From: Castanea sativa
Lineage: Eukaryota; Streptophyta; Magnoliopsida; Fagales; Fagaceae
Assembly: GCF_040712315.1 (NCBI RefSeq)
Contig: NC_134018.1
Coordinates: forward strand, 41,541,335 to 41,605,334
DNA length: 64,000 nucleotides
Direction: 5' to 3'
Shown: positions 13,545 through 24,164 of the stretch, one piece after another
How positions within the stretch are numbered: position 1 is the first letter of the stretch
How the letters are laid out: every line of letters begins with the position of its first letter
The notes under the pieces: generated by a model
The model's database searches: none
Told to the model about the DNA's origin: nothing
Seen by the model: only the letters and a program-made list of their open reading frames with translations
Program-made: the position numbers and the translations under genes

Positions 13545-13559
13545 TCTGCCCCCTCCTCC
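13545..13559 (-). other. Polypurine tract of the Gypsy element
   Basis: Read on the minus strand, GGAGGAGGGGGCAGA sits immediately before the TGATGAGGG start of the 3' LTR. This is where plus-strand DNA synthesis is primed in LTR retrotransposons. It fixes the minus orientation of the element. Confidence 0.8.
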
Positions 13560-13967
13560 ATGACCCCGTCAGCTGTAGCTGACAGGTTATGGAGTGGACG
13601 TTATTGGGGGAGCCATTCTTGCGTGGTAATTCGTGCCATTTTCATTAAATGCTGGGACACATGGCTTGGACTGATTGGCCCCGTGTCTGGACGAGCGTGT
13701 CGCTTCGTCTTTCGTGCCCCCTTTCGCCTATATATATTTCATTTTTCCACTTGTTCCCAACTTTTCACACCCTGTTGACTTCGAGAGAAAGAGAATGTCA
13801 CTGCTGATCTTTTCACTCCGTCAACCAGATTGCCGTCAGCTTCTTCAGACCGTCCTTTTACTCGTAAGTACTCTTCACTTTACCTTTTTATTTTTCTAGT
13901 AATGCCCTTTAGTGAAGTCGTCTGCCTAGGATCTTAGAATAAAAACCTATCGTTTGTAGGTAGTCAG

Positions 13968-16105
13968 ATGTCTAGGGAGACGACGAGTGATCAATCGTCG
14001 ATCCGCGACGGAGCGGGTTACGACGAAGTCTTCCAATCAGGCCGTGAGCCCGCGAAGGGCCTATCCTGGTCGTCAGAAAGGGAAACATCAACTCCTTCTG
14101 ACGGGGAAGTAGGGATTTTTAGAGAAAGTGAGGTGAGCGAGGACGGTGGAGAAGAGAGGGTAGATGATGGAGACCAGAGGATCAATGAAAAAGGAAGTAC
14201 CAGTGACAGGGGTGAGAGTGACGGTGACGAGGAAACCTTAGAGAGTACCTCGGGAGCTTCTGGTGATGATCGTCCCTTCATCCTACCCCCAGAATGGTCC
14301 GTCAACAAGTTCCTTCCGACGATGTCGGAAAATGTTTTCAAAAGTTTGCGTTCCCGTTACCAAATACCAGACGACATCCTCATCCGCCTTCTCGAAGAAG
14401 GTGAGAGGTGTTATTCGAGATGAACCGCGGATGTCGGCATGTATGATGCCATGTTCGCTGCCGGATTAAGGCTACCACTGACGGCGTTGCATCGTCAGCT
14501 GGCTAATTTTCTGGGGATATCCGTCAGCCAGATTGCCCCTAACGCCTGGCGAACCTTTATTGGTGCCGAGATCCTGTGGGGTCGTTTAAGTGGTGGGAAC
14601 CGTCAGTTAACCCTGGACGAGTTCTTTTGATACTACCGCCCTCAGCATATCTCCTCGTCAAAGGGGGTGTATCATTTTGCAGTGAGGGAGAAAGAGTTAA
14701 AATTGGTGTCAGACATGCCCGATTCCAATAGGAAGTGGAAGAGCAGATATTTCTTTGTAGAGGGGACGAACTGGGTATGCCGTCAGGAGGAATGAGAGTC
14801 CATGCCTAATGGTTTTGACAACACCTGGGCATATGTTAGAAATTCAAGTTAGTCCCGTCGACTTTCTTGCTTCGTCTACCTATCCGGTCCTCTAACCCGT
14901 CCTCTTTTATTGCAGCTAACAATCGTCCGCGCATTACCGCGGAACAAGAGGATTTTATTCGTCGAGTGACAGCCATCCCCTTGGACGAGCGAAAGTGTTG
15001 GGACTTAATCATGCTAGATACTCTATACTTGTATTGCGGCGGTCCCGAGCCGACGGAGGAAGCTTACAAACTAAACGCTTATTCTCGTCGGCGTGAGCAT
15101 CTTTCAATTTCTTTCGTCTGCATCCTAACGCTGTCTTTTTCTAACTTTTATCTTTCGCAGAAATGGAGTCAGCTAGGCAAAGAGTACGAGCTGCCGCTGC
15201 TACTAAGAAGAAGGAACAAGAGAAGGCTAGGGGTGAGTTGACCCCGCCGTTTGCCCCAAAGCCTGCCGGGAGGACAAGAGCCAAGAGGAAACCTGACGGC
15301 AAGGATGACCGTCCCGGGAAAAAGGTTGTCATGACTCCTGGGGACAAGTCTTCAAAGAGGCCGTCACCTCCCAGGTCCATCCATGGGGCAGGTAAGGGGC
15401 CGATGACCTCGTCAGGCCCCATCACCCAAGGATCCGTACGCCGCCTGTTAACCCACAAAGACTATGTTGTGGAGGTGACGGAATCCATCTTAAAGGATGA
15501 AGAGATGGACCCTTGTGCTGAGCAGGCCACTGAAGAGATAGGGGCGTCAAGCCTTTTCGATCTTACTAGGGTATGCCTCTCTCTTTACTTTGGTGCCCAA
15601 TCAATCTTAACATTCTGACGTTGTTTTATCTTTTTCTATGTAGGCTATGGTTCGCATGAAGGCTTTGTCAGATAGGTGCTCTGCTAAGGAGGGGGTGATT
15701 GCCCGTCTTCATAAGAGCACCAAGTATCTGGCTGACGGTCAAGCGCAATACAATGATGCAAACCGTATCTTGGGTGCAAAGCTGAAAGATTTAAAGGAAA
15801 AACTGGCGGAGGAAAGCCGTCGACGGGAGCTGGAAGAAGAAGCCAAGCTGACGGCGGAAAAGTAGCTAAAGTCCATCCTAGTCCAGGTGGAAACGGCAAG
15901 GAGCGACACGGTGACGGAGTTTAAGGACTCGTCATCCTTCATAGACGCTTGTGCCGCCTACTATGGTGACGGGTTTAAGGACTGCTTGAAACAAGTGAAA
16001 TCCGTTCATCCTGACTTGGATTTATCTAAGATTTCTATGGATGAGTCCATCCCGTCAACCCTTGCAGGCGACGCCATCAATGAAGAAGGTGACGATGATA
16101 ATTAG
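13968..16105 (+). pseudogene. Decayed antisense extra ORF, 'putative gypsy-type transposon' (Transposase_28-like) protein
   Basis: Four exons join in phase: 13968-14847, 14916-15092, 15161-15570 and 15644-16105, about 642 codons. The N-terminus (about 1-130) is acidic and Ser/Asp-rich. Next comes the family's conserved core around 14430-14845, with MFAAGLRLPL, FLGISVSQIAPNAWR and KWKSRYFFVEG. After a basic linker, a coiled-coil region (about 15700-15900) leads to a conserved tail, YYGDGFKDCLKQ and HPDLDLS. Four in-frame stops break it: TGA at 14421, 14628 and 14793, and TAG at 15863. Each is explicable as a C-to-T or G-to-A change from Arg, Trp, Trp and Gln codons. The function of this family is unknown; despite the Pfam-style name it has no demonstrated transposase activity. 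It runs antisense to integrase within the same element. Confidence 0.8.
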
Positions 16106-16845
16106 AGGAATAACAGCGTCGTTCTTGCTCAGCCAGCCGCGGACCAGTTTGTTACTTTGGCTCCAGCAAATCCTCATGGTGATGATCCAAATGCCGTCAG
16201 CCCTTCTATTCCTTGCGCCCAGCCCTTTATTTCTAAAGATGACGGAAGGTCCCGAGATCCCCCTACTTCATGAATCTCAGCATCCCCCCCCCCTTTTTTT
16301 TAAGGGTGTAGACGACTTTTAACGCTTGACGCCCATTTCTCTGGGCTTTTGTAAAGACAGTATTTGCGCTAATCTTAATATGTCGTTTTATATTCCAAGT
16401 ATGTTTCTTTCTTGTTATATTCTAAGTTAAAACCACTTGCTCATGACGACCCCGTCAGCATAGGGGTGACGACGTTGTTTCTCTGTTTGTTGAGGTAGTA
16501 ACGACGTCAGCTCCTTTTTAGCTGAGACTTCGAGTTGTTTTTATGATTTCGTCAGCTTTATAGGCGACGTCGTTGGATCAAAACTTTGTTGTATGCCTGT
16601 CAATTTTTAACGGCGTCAGCTTTCTTAGCTGATTCAATTCAATTTATATATTTGCCATATATCCGTCACTTTTATGAACAATGCCGTCAGCTTTTCTTTT
16701 AGCCGATTAATAACTTATTTTAAGATGTTTGCCATATACCCGTTACTTTATATATAGCATCGTCAGCTTCATTAGCTGTCACAGGTAGGTGACGGGTTCA
16801 GTATAACGTTCAATAAAGAGGACAAATCAGTACTTTGTTGCCCCT

Positions 16846-17475
16846 GTGCACTTTGTGTACTTAGTGATAAGGTCGTCTACTTAGTGGACTTAGCAATAAG
16901 GTCGTCCACTTTGTGAACTTAGCAATAAGGTTGTCCACTTTGTGGACTTAGCAATAAGGTCGTCCACTTTGTGGACTTAGGAATAGGGTCGTCCACCTTG
17001 CGGACTTAGGCGTAAGGTCGTCCACCTTGTGGACTTAGCCATGGGGCCGTCCACTTTGTGGACTTAGCCGTGAGGTCGTTCACTTTTGTGGTCCTAGACC
17101 TAAGGTCGTCTACTTTTGTGATCCTAGACATAAGGTTGTCTACTTTGTGAACTTAGTCATGGGGCCGTCCACTTTGTGGACTTAGCCATAAAGTTATCCA
17201 CTTTGAGGACTTAGGCGTGAGGCCGTCCACTTTGTGGACTTAGCCATGGGGCCGTCCATTTTGTCGACTTAGTCAGGAGGTCGTCCACTTTGTGGACTTA
17301 GCAATAGGGTCGTCCATTTTGTGGACTTGGCCATAAGGTCGTCCACTTTGTGGACTTGGCAATAAGGTCGTCCACTTTGTGGACTTGGCCATAAGGTCGT
17401 CCACTTTGTGGTCTTGGCCATAAGGTCGTCCACTTTGTGGACTTGGCCATAAGGTCGTCCACTTTATGGACTTGC
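16846..17475. repeat. 29-bp minisatellite with a palindromic core, about 21 units
   Basis: Units follow the pattern AAGGTCGTCCACTTTGTGG plus ACTTRGCNAT and repeat every 29 bp (measured, for example, between 17338 and 17367). Each unit contains the inverted repeat GTCCAC-TTT-GTGGAC. The left-hand units are more diverged, while those near 17340-17470 are almost identical. The array lies between the antisense ORF and integrase of the Gypsy element. Because 29 is not a multiple of three, it encodes no stable protein repeat. Confidence 0.9.
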
Positions 17476-17681
17476 TGTTTCCTTGGAGACATAATAAGTT
17501 TACTAGTCGTTTCTGAATAAAACTCTTCTTATTATGATGAATGCATAAGTAGAACTTTGTTCGAAAAAGGATAAACTTTCAGCCCTTTGAGCTTAAAACA
17601 TATAGTAGATAGGAATAAATTAGGACAGATAATTAAAAAAAGTAAACTGGCAATGAGGAGTAGTGTTCTGCTTGCTATCTT

Positions 17682-18541
17682 TTACTGGTAGTATTTTCTG
17701 AGATGCTCGGCGTTCCATGGGTGTCGTAGCCTCTGTCCGTCAAGCATTTCTAAGTGATAAGTGCCCTTTCTTAGCCATGATGTAATCTTGTAGGGTCCTT
17801 CCCAGTTTGGGCCAAGCTTCCCTTGTGCAGGATCTCTAGCAGCGCCCATCACTTTCCTTAAAACGAGGTCTTCGACTTTGAAGTCTCGGCGCTTGACTCG
17901 GGAGTTGTAGTGCTTGGCCATGAGGTCCTGGTATCGTGCAAGTCTCTGTTCAGCCATCGCCCTTACCTTGTCAACTAGATCCAGCCGTAAACGTAGCTCT
18001 TGGTCATTTCTTCCCTCGTCATATTTGCCCACCCTGTAACTCATGAGTCCTATTTCGGCCGGGATGACCGCTTCACTTCCGTATGTTAGCTGGAACGGAG
18101 TTTCCCCCGTCGGAGTCCTTACTGTCGTTCTGTACGCCCATAGTACATTGGGCAGCTCCTCAAGCCATATGCCTTTTGCCCCCTCGAGCCGAGTCTTGAT
18201 GATTCGAAGCAAGGATCGGTTCGTGACTTCAACCTGCCCGTTTGCTTGAGGATGGGCTGGGGAGGAATAGTGGTTCTTGATTCCTAGCTCTGAGCAGAAG
18301 GTCCGGAAGGAGTTGTTGTCAAATTGTTTACCGTTGTCCGAGATCAAGACTCTTGGAATTCCGTACCTGCAAACAATGTTTTTCCATATGAAATTCCGTA
18401 CATTCTTTTCAGTGATCGTGGCTAAGACTTCAGCTTCGACCCATTTGGTAAAGTAATCGATGCCGACGATGAGAAACTTCAGCTGCTTTGCTGCTATTGG
18501 GAATGGTCCCATGATATCCAATCCCCACAGGGCGAATGGCC
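17682..18541 (-). pseudogene. Gypsy integrase, catalytic core and C-terminus only
   Basis: The minus-strand frame encodes an integrase core with WGLDIMGPFP (first Asp), VLISDNGKQF (second Asp) and HPQANGQVEVTNRSLL (Glu), so the DDE triad is present. A C-terminal GPY/F-type module (GPNWEGPYKI) and a natural stop follow at KYYQ. The HHCC zinc-binding N-terminus and all upstream pol domains are missing. The open frame runs on into 18590, but the first ~17 residues of that chimera are translated LTR sequence, not integrase. Without RT and gag this copy could not move itself. Confidence 0.93.
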
Positions 18542-18882
18542 AAGCGTGTAGCGCAAGAACTTTTTTCATATGCACGTACATGGTGGACAAAACAAGCTAT
18601 GGATGAAGGTTGGGTTACCCCTTCAGCTTTTACTTCCTAAGGTCGTTAGCCTACGCGTGTATCCGGTAAGGTCGTCAGCCTACGCATGTCTCTGGTAAGG
18701 TCGTCAGCTTAGGACCTTTAGCTTTGACTCCGTCATCTTTTCTTCCTTCAGCCTAACGCCGTCAGGCATGAGGTGTAGCCACGGATGTCAAAAGGAGATG
18801 TTTTATTGACCAGAGCTGACGGGCTTGCTACTCCCGTCAGCCTTCTTAAGGTATTTGGCAACTCGTAAAATCACCCTCATCA
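18540..18882 (-). repeat. Truncated 5' LTR of the Gypsy element
   Basis: This is the partner of the left LTR: 343 bp ending ACCCTCATCA, followed by the target duplication AAGAG (18883-18887). It stops abruptly after CCAAGCGTGTAGCG (plus-strand view), where the left LTR continues for another ~330 bp. It therefore keeps only the U3-side half. Confidence 0.88.
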
Positions 18883-18891
18883 AAGAGTATT

Positions 18892-19626
18892 AAAGCAACC
18901 ACATCAATTTTTTCATTTTATAGATTTATTTTCACACTAAAAACTTACTTTTTTATTTTACACATCTAATTTTACAAAACACCCACATCAGTTCGTCTAT
19001 TCTACACATCTTTTAATTAAATAATCAATTTTCTCACATTTTTTATTATTTCTCTAACTACCGAATATATATACGCGCATCTCTCTCTCTCTCTCTCTCT
19101 ACCCATTTCTGTTTGTTTCTCTCTCTCTTTCTATACCCATCTCTCCCCTGAAAAACTCTCCCTCTCGATCAACTCTCCCTAGCTCCGATCCACTCCGATC
19201 CACAATCCACAATCCACAATCCATGAGCCACGAGCTCTGATCCAGTCAAGCACCGATCTGTGTTTGTGTATCTCTATTTTTTTTTTGAGCAAGTATATCT
19301 CTGTGTTGATTTGTCTGCGTGGATGTATTTGTGTGTGGGTGTGTTTGTGTGCATCTGAGGAAAAAGAAGAAGATGAGCAGTTAATTGAGTTTGTTGAGCA
19401 CGAAGAAGAGAAAGAAAAAAATGAGTGAACAAAAATTAATAAAATAATGTATAAATGAGCTACAGGTTCCGTGTAAATATACACGGTTACTGTAGCTCGT
19501 GGATGGATTTGCACACTTTTGCATATTTTTACACCCACTAATGTGGGTATTTTTTTGCTCAAAATGTGTAAAATTGGTAGTTTCTTTTATTTTAGAAGAT
19601 TTTAGAGGGACTGATGTGGTTGCTCT
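18892..19626. mobile_element. MITE-like element 1 with AGAGCAACCACATCA ends
   Basis: The left end reads AAAGCAACCACATCA and the right end is its near-perfect inverse, TGATGTGGTTGCTCT. About 735 bp of non-coding DNA lie between them, including a (CT)n run at about 19081-19100. Subterminal blocks also match inversely with its neighbour (around 18950-19005 versus 20515-20590). The superfamily is not assigned and no clear TSD was found. The Gypsy element sits exactly beside its left end. Confidence 0.6.
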
Positions 19627-19639
19627 AGCATCAATACAT

Positions 19640-20632
19640 GTAAAGTATTGCAAAACATAAAAAATAACTGATTTTACGCATTTTGAATAAAAAAACATTT
19701 ACATCAGTGAGTATAAAATTGTGTTTAAATGCACAAGAGTTACAATAATTGTGTATATATGCACATTTACAGTAGCTCATGCATTTAATATTTTAATAAT
19801 TTATAATTCACTCCTTTTTTCTCTCTCTTCTCTATCTGCAAAACTAGCGCATTCTCTCCCTCATCATGTTCTTTTTCCTCTGATACACACTCCCACAGAC
19901 ACAAAATCAAAAATCAACTACAAAAATCAAAAGTCAACACTGGAACAAAAACGTTGGATCAATGATCGGTGATTGTGGATCGTGGATCAGAGAGGCAATT
20001 TGGATCAATGATGTGGATCGTCGTTGCTGCATGTGGATCAGTGCTTCTGGGTTTTAATGGTTGTGGTGCTTGTGATAGAGTGTTGACAGAAATCGGTGGA
20101 TTAGAGAGGTGTTTATCACCGTTGCCATTGCCGCCGCTACATGTGGATCGGCACATTTGGGTTTTGATGGTTGTGGTGCTTTATGATGGAGTGTTGATGA
20201 AGATCGATGGATTGGAGAGGTGTTCATCACCATCACCATTGTCACCGCTACATGTGGATCGGTGTTTCTGTGTTTTGATAATTGTGGTGCTTGTGATGGA
20301 GTGTTGACGGAGATCAGTGGACTAGAGAGGTGTTCTGGGTTTTGATGGTGATGTTGATTTGACCGTGAGAGAAAGAAGAAGAAAAAGATAGAGGAAACGA
20401 CAGAGTGAGATAAGGAAAAAGAAAGAAGAAGAAAGAAAATGAAGGATAGGAAAAAGAAACAAGACATAAAATAATATTCAAAAAAGAATATAAAAATATT
20501 ATTTATATAAAATATAGTGTATAATAGATGGACTGATGTAGATGTTTTGTAAAAATAAGGGTGTAAAATAGAAAAAATAGCTTTTTTGTGCAAAATATAT
20601 GATAAGTTTGCATCCACTAATGTGGATGCTCT
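19640..20632. mobile_element. MITE-like element 2, related to element 1, with internal tandem repeats
   Basis: Its right end is CATCCACTAATGTGGATGCTCT. Its subterminal sequence (ACATCAGT..., TTACAGTAGCTCATG at about 19770) is shared with element 1, so both belong to one family. The interior holds three ~110-bp tandem repeats (20031-20340). The left boundary is uncertain. Confidence 0.5.
20031..20340. repeat. Three tandem ~110-bp repeats
   Basis: ATGTGGATC recurs at 20031, 20141 and 20252, followed each time by related blocks (GGTTTTGATGGTTGTGGTGCT, GGAGTGTTGA, GAGAGGTGTT). The periods are 110 and 111 bp. The minus-strand reading frame across the repeats stays open and gives imperfect ~37-residue repeats, but coding is unlikely inside a MITE-like element. 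Confidence 0.8.
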
Positions 20633-22940
20633 AAGTCACGCTCTAATGTGGTTGATTTTAAATTGGTTCATTTTAATTAATATTTAAAGAAGAAAAAAAC
20701 CAAATTAAAAAACATGTTATGCTGATGTGAATTTTTTTTTTTTTTGGGATTTTGATGCTTAAATGGCAACATAAATAAGCAGGGAAATCCAATTACTTAG
20801 GATTGTTGTTTTATTAATAAATATTTTTAATTCTTTAATCTAATGTAGTCTATTTAAAAGGAGCATAAAATGATGATTCTTTTTTTTTATATAATTTAAT
20901 AATTACAATTACAAAGGGATTTGAATAGTAGATGTCAAATTTGGAAATACAAGTAAGTACTAGTTTATAAACTACAAAGTTTTTTTTTTCTTTTTTATAC
21001 AAAAATGATGAAATTTTGATGCTATAAATTTGTAAACATTGCTACTTTGAATGAATAATTATTGTACATATTTTCAATAAAGCGAAAAAGTTAATGGATA
21101 CTCTAGGAATATTGGTTTTAAAAAAAAAAATTTATAAACTTTTTATGGAACAATAAAATAGTAACTTTTTTTTATACAAATTTTTTCTATTTTCCATGTA
21201 GTGGTATCAAAACTTTCTAAAAATGAGTTATTAACAAATGCCTTAAAGGCTTAACCATGGAATAAAAATTTCTATAAGAAATAGATTCTTAAGTAAAAGG
21301 GAAAAGCTTGTGTGTGTTTTTAATGATGCATAATTATAACTAATAAGTTGAAAGAACGTTAATTATGTGATGTTAATCATGTTATTACTCATTTTCTTAC
21401 TTTTTTTGCTGCATTGAGATGGGGGACGGGCATCGAATCCTAAACGCCCCTGTGCCAATTGAGGTGCCAACTGACTCAAGGGTCGTTGGCTTATTCCTTT
21501 TTCATATAATTCTTAATTCTTACTATTACGTATTTTCTATTTGTTTTAGAGCATCATATTAATATATACTAGAATTTGTACTTGCATTTTCTTCTTCTAA
21601 AAATGAGAAGTATATATAAGCATAATATTAGACCCTTCAAATTTAGCAGAGGTCAAACCATGGGAACAGCAACTCCAGAAAAACTTGAAAGTCAAAATTC
21701 TGTAATGCAGAATGAATTAATTATAAATTCTCGCGCGGGGTTGCTCAGTAAGTTCCAAAATTGGAATAAAATGTCAAGCCACATACTACCATCACCATGC
21801 ATAAAGACAAATATATTTTCTGCCCTAAGCTTTATGGGCTTGGTCCCCGCCGTATAGGGTTTTTTTTTTTTTGGTTTTAAATAATAATAATAACAACAAT
21901 ATGCAACCGCATGAAGAGTGCTTATTTTGAGATGGAATTAGGGCTTATACCCTAGATATAATGGTTGATAAATAGGGATCAAGTGCAAGATAAACAAGCT
22001 TGCATGAGAAGAAGCCAACAATTTAATTGGTTAATCTTTCTCTCTTGTGTTGTGGTAAGTCAAAAAACCAATCCATGTTTGTTACTTTACAATTTTCATT
22101 ATTAGTTATTTTATTATTATTTTTTGGATACTGTCATTATTATAGTTGTTTAATATTCAAACATGGTTACGTCAAGTGCCCTTGTAACAAATTAAATTCT
22201 AAATTAAGATAGAAAAACGTAGCTCTTACATATATATAAAATTGAAACCGACGAGGACAATGATATGTCACCTTTTTTTGCATGTGTTTAAGATGCCGGA
22301 GAAAGGAATAAAGGTAGGGGTAAAGACACGGTTTTTGACCAATGGATTGGCCTATTCATATGTCACAACTTAGGGGAGTAATTAACCCAGATTCCCTCTG
22401 AAAGAGAAACGTACCTTTTCCCTTATTACTAGCTAGGGCTGGCTAGGCTGAACAATGTGGAACTGGAAGGGTTAAATAACCCCCCCACATTTAAGACACC
22501 AGAGAGAGAAGTGAATGAATGGGCTAGAATTGAGGAGGGTAGGGGGACCCTAAAAACTTTAATGGAATTTAAGAAAGCCTTAGCAAAAGGCCAGTCAGTA
22601 CTCAGTAGTACTGCTCACGCCTCTGCGTTCTGCATTCTGAATTGCATCCACCAACAGGACTAGAGGACAGTCACCCTTTCTTTCTTTCTTTCTTTAATTA
22701 CACTACCCACCACCACCAATCACCATGCCCACCTACTTTCCTTTATTACTTTTCTCTTTTTCTTCCTTTTTCCATGTATCTATCTATCCAACCACCTACA
22801 CACTTGTTGCTCTCCACTTTGCCTCAATATACTCAACCTCCCATTTTCCTTAACCCATAATCCAAGTATAAAAATTTTCACCAAAACAAAGAAAAATAAG
22901 AGTTTAAGGGACACAAAATTTTAACTTCTTGTGATTGGTT
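20633..22940. other. AT-rich intergenic region with one SINE-like fragment
   Basis: No convincing gene is present. Around 21410-21482 the minus strand shows TTGAGTCAGTTGGCACCTC (box A-like) and GATTCGATGCCC (box B-like), a tRNA-derived SINE fragment. Between 22680 and 22870 the plus strand is rich in C and T (TTTCTTTC repeats, CCACCACC). The short ORFs in this region do not resemble known proteins. Confidence 0.5.
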
Positions 22941-22945
22941 GATGA

Positions 22946-23700
22946 TGTGGGAAGAAAATAGACCCTGATGGAGATGTGGGTCTTTGGACCATGCTAAGGA
23001 AGGTCGACCTGCTCTTGGGTTTAGAACTTGTTAATACTACGGGTTGGCCCATACGCCGAGGATCCGGAGATCCAGCCGATGATGAATTTCCCTTCGGACG
23101 GACACCGGAGAACCCGGGACTTCATGGTAAAGGTTAGGAAACAACACGGTTAAGACCAATGGTTAAAGGGGGTGAACCCTTGAATGTTCTAGAAGCATCG
23201 ATGTTAAAGAAATACCGAAGATAAAGGCTGCCACCTCCACATTAAAGACCATGCACCTACCACCCTGGCTGCATTAATGAGGAGGTGACACCTGAACAGT
23301 GGAAGGGAAACTTCTGGTTACTATTCAAAGGCATTGAGAAAAGAAATATCTGGGTTAAGGGGGAGTTGGGGCAACACGTGTACAAAGTATCAAAAAGATG
23401 AGTATTTAAGGAAAAACCTAGAACAGGAATGGGGACTCCCTTTTTTGGTAATCAAAAAAAGAAGAAAAAGAAAAAAGAGAAAGAGATAATATAAGAACAG
23501 CTCTCGGCTTGTGTCCGAGCAGGCTGATTTATAATATTCCTTGTTGTTTTCAAGTGTTTGCGATCTTTGGCTTGTCATTTAATCCTCAAACACTTCTAAC
23601 CTGAGTTTCAAGCCCACACTTTACAAATTCATATTGTTTAAGGCTCATTGGGCCTGAGCCCGTAACTGTTCTTGGGGCCAGGTGCAATTGTGCACTTACA
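22946..23700 (-). mobile_element. Solo LTR (family A), minus orientation
   Basis: It begins TGTGGGAAGAAA and ends AATTGTGCACTTACA. It is flanked on both sides by GATGA (22941-22945 and 23701-23705), a perfect 5-bp duplication. Long blocks are shared with 38888-39581 (TTGGCCCATACGCCGAGG, GGGCCTGAGCCCGT, CAGGTGCAATTGTGCACTTACA). No internal domains adjoin it, so it is a recombination product. Ty3 versus Ty1 membership cannot be decided from the LTR alone. Confidence 0.9.
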
Positions 23701-24164
23701 GATGATAAAAATGATATGAGTGTTATGCTTTCGGTAAAAATGATATTGTTCCAATTACAATAAATAATGTTAATAATTATAACAAAAAAATTGTGAAAAT
23801 TTTGTGTATATAGTATTGTATTTTGGTAAAATGATTAAATGCATCTCCAATTATATATCCATGTAGTTTTTTGTATTATAAAACTTTTTTAAAACTAACA
23901 AAGTTTTGTTAGAAACTTGGTTGTAGTATAAGGTTGTAACTCCTATTAAAAAAATTAACAAGACTATATATTTTGAAAATATAACTACTAAATTGGATGT
24001 TCTTTATGTTCTTAACACACATAATAAATTTTGTATCAATCGAATAATATTTATTAATCAATCTATAAACTTAATTTTTATGTCTAATTTTAGACTACAA
24101 AAATTTAGAGTTTAAACATTTGATTAATGATATAGCTATTAATTTTTTATTATTTGAATATTTA

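Larger units (their letters stand above)
12880..18882 (-). mobile_element. Internally deleted Ty3/Gypsy LTR retrotransposon with an antisense extra ORF
   Basis: The element is oriented on the minus strand. The polypurine tract (13545-13559) adjoins the left LTR, so that is the 3' LTR, and integrase reads right to left. Order in element sense: truncated 5' LTR (18540-18882), integrase catalytic and C-terminal parts (17682-18541), 29-bp minisatellite (about 16846-17475), an extra ORF in antisense (13968-16105), polypurine tract, full 3' LTR (12880-13544). The rest of the 5' LTR, the primer-binding site, gag, protease, RT, RNase H and the integrase N-terminus are missing. The junction near 18536-18541 shows a shared TGGCC between LTR and integrase, suggesting microhomology-mediated deletion. 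AAGAG flanks both ends. Extra ORFs between integrase and the 3' LTR are known from the Tat branch of plant Gypsy elements, so a Tat-like origin is inferred. Confidence 0.88.

Noticed and set aside
16846..17475. Regular 29-bp repeats resembling a CRISPR array
   Set aside because: There are no unique spacers; the units are directly joined. The DNA is plant nuclear and the array lies inside an LTR element.
18541..18590. N-terminal part (MSTMYVHMKK...) of the integrase open frame
   Set aside because: These codons are LTR sequence, as alignment with 13211-13260 shows. They are open by chance after the deletion.
19179..19698. Two ~100-codon minus-strand frames
   Set aside because: They lie inside a MITE-like element with CT and TG runs. 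The frames are low complexity.
21410..21482. Possible tRNA gene (minus strand)
   Set aside because: Box A and B are recognisable, but acceptor and anticodon stems do not form a full cloverleaf. It is better explained as a SINE head.
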